A DNA stretch of 22,325 bases from an uncultured Moraxella sp. (GTDB lineage: Bacteria > Pseudomonadota > Gammaproteobacteria > Pseudomonadales > Moraxellaceae). The DNA is taken from assembly GCA_943908405.1 (NCBI GenBank), contig CALTTE010000024.1, positions 1 to 22,325 on the forward strand. The letters are read 5' to 3'. The notes beneath the pieces were generated by a model that saw only the letters and a list, made by a program, of their open reading frames with translations, ran no database searches and had not been told where the DNA came from. Below, one piece after another: positions 20,509-22,325 of the stretch. How positions within the stretch are numbered: position 1 is the first letter of the stretch; the number at the start of each line of letters is the position of its first letter. Position numbers and translations under genes: made by a program.

Positions 20509-22212
20509 TTACACACGAGCATTGTTATTTTGAGTATTGCTATTTTGAGCATTGTTATCTTGGGCGTTGTCGTGTTGGCTTAATAAGCGGTTTAGGCTAT
20601 GCTGTCCAATCAATAAGGCTTGGGTGCTAACAGGGCGATTTTGCTCGTGAGCTTCTAATTGATAATCGGCCGCTACAATAACATCGGCAATGTCGGCAAG
20701 GGCTTTTTCATTAAAGCTTTGTTGTTCGTCCAAGGCGATTTTAATGTGGCGTTTTAGCCGATTTAATAATTTGGCGGTGTCTTTAATGTTTAAAAAGTCG
20801 CTTGCCCCCACCACTTGTTCTAGCATTTCAGGGGTGTTTTGTAAATGCAAAATATCTTTGTTGCTGTCCGCCAAATAGCCATCAATACCACCCATAATAT
20901 TAGCAAGATTGGTGCGACTTTCTTTAACCAATACGTCATAAGCGGTATCAAGCTGATGTAAAGAGATGCTTTGATTGTGTAGTGGTAGCTTGATTGCCCC
21001 TGGTGTGTGGCTTTTGGCAAGAAAGATGGCAGCATTTTCAGCACTCATCAAGTGGGCTAGTAGAGTGTCAAAATCATTGGGCGTTGGGGTTTGCCACTCA
21101 GCCACTTCTTTGGCGGCCTGTTTTAGGTGTTTGCTGGCTTTATCAAGCCCCAAAAGCTGTAGCGATAAGCCCAATTGTAGGATTTGCTGGCTAATTTCGC
21201 TGGTGCTTACCGCATTGATGTTATTATCTCCACGTACAAAACTGTCAATTTTTTCTTTGATAATGCTAATTTCATCTTGGATAATGTTGTTTAACGTATC
21301 GGTGATTTCACGGTTTGGTCCAACCAAGAAACGTTGCATTGCTGCTTGTTCTTGAATGTCTTTGGTGGCATTGTATTGTTGATAGGCTTTATGGGCAAAA
21401 TTTTGGTCGTATTGACAAGCCAACCCAATAACATCTGCAAAACGGCGGTCTTCTAGTGGCAAGTATTGCAAAAATTGTTGTTCAAGATAAATCAAAGTGC
21501 GTTTTTGGGCATTGGATAGGGGTAAATGCTCCGACAAATGAGCGGTAACGGTTTTGGCGGCTTGCCAAAATAAGCTTTTAGAAGCATTGGCGATGGTGGC
21601 ACAAGCGGCTGCCATTGCGTCTACTTTGGCTTGGTTACTATTGCTTAGATTGCCATCGCTGTTGGTGAGTAGCACCGCAAGCCCTGCCCGATAGGCAACC
21701 ACTAAGGTTGTTTTGTCTAGCCCCAATTGGTCAAGCGATTGGTAATGGCGATCGGGATTGGCGATGGAGACGCTACTGCCTTTGCTTAATTCATCAACGC
21801 TTATGCTGTCTTGACCCAAATGATGACGCAATTTATTAATAATCGGGGCAACCAAGCTTGGCTCTAGCACCTCTTTTAATAAGACAAATTCAATATAGCG
21901 GTCAAGCATCATAATGCCTTCTGAGATGTCCATAATCAGCTCAGTAGCTTCGCTGTCGCCGCTGTCGTGCAGTTGTTTTAGGGCTTGGCTGATGGCAAGA
22001 GCGAGCTTGTCGCCTCCTTGAAAGTTAATCAGCTTAAAAATATTGCTAAGCTGTTCAATGGCGGTAACTGAATCAAGTAGTAAGGTTACTTGGTCTTCGT
22101 CTTCGTGAAATTCGCTTAAGTGGATTTCGGCATCTTTTAGGGCAACGTTAATTTCATCAAGCAAAATATGTAGTGATGGTAAATCAAAATTGGTCGCACT
22201 GGTGTGTTTCAT
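20509..22212 (-). CDS. fimL: FimL-like type IV pilus regulator (degenerate Hpt protein)
   Basis: A 567-residue, mostly helical protein without membrane segments. Its N-terminal part (LHILLDEINVALKDAEIHL, then a five-helix-like region) resembles the N-terminus shared by Pseudomonas FimL and the ChpA/PilL chemosensory kinase. Length fits FimL (about 560 residues), and no HxxKG phosphotransfer motif is visible, as expected for the degenerate FimL domains. No kinase, CheW or receiver domain follows, so it is not ChpA. In P. aeruginosa FimL links FimV and PilG to adenylate cyclase CyaB and twitching motility; a similar role here is inference. AGGA seven bases before the ATG supports the start. The C-terminus is a repeat tail. 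nudC follows 132 bp downstream. Confidence 0.75.
   Translation of the reverse strand: MKHTSATNFDLPSLHILLDEINVALKDAEIHLSEFHEDEDQVTLLLDSVTAIEQLSNIFKLINFQGGDKLALAISQALKQLHDSGDSEATELIMDISEGIMMLDRYIEFVLLKEVLEPSLVAPIINKLRHHLGQDSISVDELSKGSSVSIANPDRHYQSLDQLGLDKTTLVVAYRAGLAVLLTNSDGNLSNSNQAKVDAMAAACATIANASKSLFWQAAKTVTAHLSEHLPLSNAQKRTLIYLEQQFLQYLPLEDRRFADVIGLACQYDQNFAHKAYQQYNATKDIQEQAAMQRFLVGPNREITDTLNNIIQDEISIIKEKIDSFVRGDNNINAVSTSEISQQILQLGLSLQLLGLDKASKHLKQAAKEVAEWQTPTPNDFDTLLAHLMSAENAAIFLAKSHTPGAIKLPLHNQSISLHQLDTAYDVLVKESRTNLANIMGGIDGYLADSNKDILHLQNTPEMLEQVVGASDFLNIKDTAKLLNRLKRHIKIALDEQQSFNEKALADIADVIVAADYQLEAHEQNRPVSTQALLIGQHSLNRLLSQHDNAQDNNAQNSNTQNNNARV
20519..20578 (-). repeat. 15-bp tandem repeat, four copies, at the fimL 3' end
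   Basis: Units 20519-20533, 20534-20548, 20549-20563 and 20564-20578 encode the Asn/Gln-rich tail (QHDNAQDNNAQNSNTQNNNA) of FimL. The outermost copy (20564-20578) is the most diverged, so the array probably grew toward the stop codon. Confidence 0.9.
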
Positions 22213-22242
22213 TGTTTTGTCCTAGTGTTTAATGTGGGTTTC

Positions 22243-22284
22243 GCTAACTTTTAATGTTGTTTAGCTAACTTGTAATGTTGTTTA
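22243..22284. repeat. 21-bp tandem duplication upstream of fimL
   Basis: GCTAACTTTTAATGTTGTTTA minus its ninth-base change is repeated: 22243-22263 and 22264-22284 match at 20 of 21. It lies in the presumed 5' leader of fimL. Confidence 0.93.
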
Positions 22285-22325
22285 ATAGCTTACTTATTAA
22301 CAACTTAGCTGATTAATAACTGTCT

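Noticed and set aside
20519..20578. CRISPR array
   Set aside because: The 15-bp units are directly adjacent without spacers and lie in a coding region; the other tandem repeats likewise lack spacers.
20262..20630. Plus-strand Cys/Tyr-rich reading frame of 122 codons
   Set aside because: It overlaps the ends of nudC and fimL and arises from the 15-bp repeats read on the wrong strand.
20509..22212. A truncated or frameshifted chpA/pilL kinase gene
   Set aside because: Length matches FimL, the ORF has its own repeat tail and stop, and nothing downstream before nudC resembles an HxxKG, CheW or receiver domain.

Overview
The window looks like ordinary chromosome from a gamma-proteobacterium of the Moraxellaceae, most likely Moraxella or a near relative. 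The reasons are the AT-rich composition, a pheA gene followed by a fused tyrA-aroA gene, a rubredoxin gene followed by an esterase-like alpha/beta hydrolase, a FimL-like pilus regulator beside nudC, and a stand-alone RnfB-type ferredoxin. The genus is an inference from gene content. I see no rRNA, tRNA, CRISPR, insertion sequence, integrase or phage gene.

Layout. 1-1791: a possible partial gene end, then lipA (-) and a small ribbon-helix-helix protein (-). 1792-2326: divergent intergenic region with an inverted repeat and tandem duplications. 2327-4722: an MltB-type lytic transglycosylase lipoprotein and a divergent TrmB-like methyltransferase (both +). 4799-9294: a minus-strand block of an ABC1/AarF-family kinase, purD, a doubtful small ORF, an alpha/beta hydrolase and rubredoxin. 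9660-16310: a plus-strand block of pheA, tyrA-aroA, rarD, folB, a divergent folK and a uracil-DNA-glycosylase-superfamily protein. 16380-22212: a minus-strand block of xthA, an SDR-type NAD(P)-binding protein, rnfB-like ferredoxin, nudC and fimL.

Functional groups. pheA and tyrA-aroA cover the shikimate-to-Phe/Tyr branch; folB and the folK-like gene belong to pterin synthesis; xthA and the UDG-like gene belong to base excision repair; the lytic transglycosylase acts on peptidoglycan; FimL would act in type IV pilus/cAMP signalling.

The most striking property is not one gene. Most intergenic regions over about 50 bp carry a short, usually imperfect tandem duplication (12-21 bp units). The same kind of duplication (15 and 36 bp, in frame) appears inside or at the ends of conserved proteins. 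At least seven genes (mltB-like, aarF-like, purD, tyrA-aroA, folB, nudC, fimL) carry Asn/Thr/Ser/Gln-rich low-complexity inserts or tails, several of them at positions where the family normally has none. Many gene leaders are also CAA/ACA-rich and G-poor on the sense strand, and several of those lack a Shine-Dalgarno sequence. I found no clear candidate for a new multi-gene system; this genome-wide style of duplication is the best lead.
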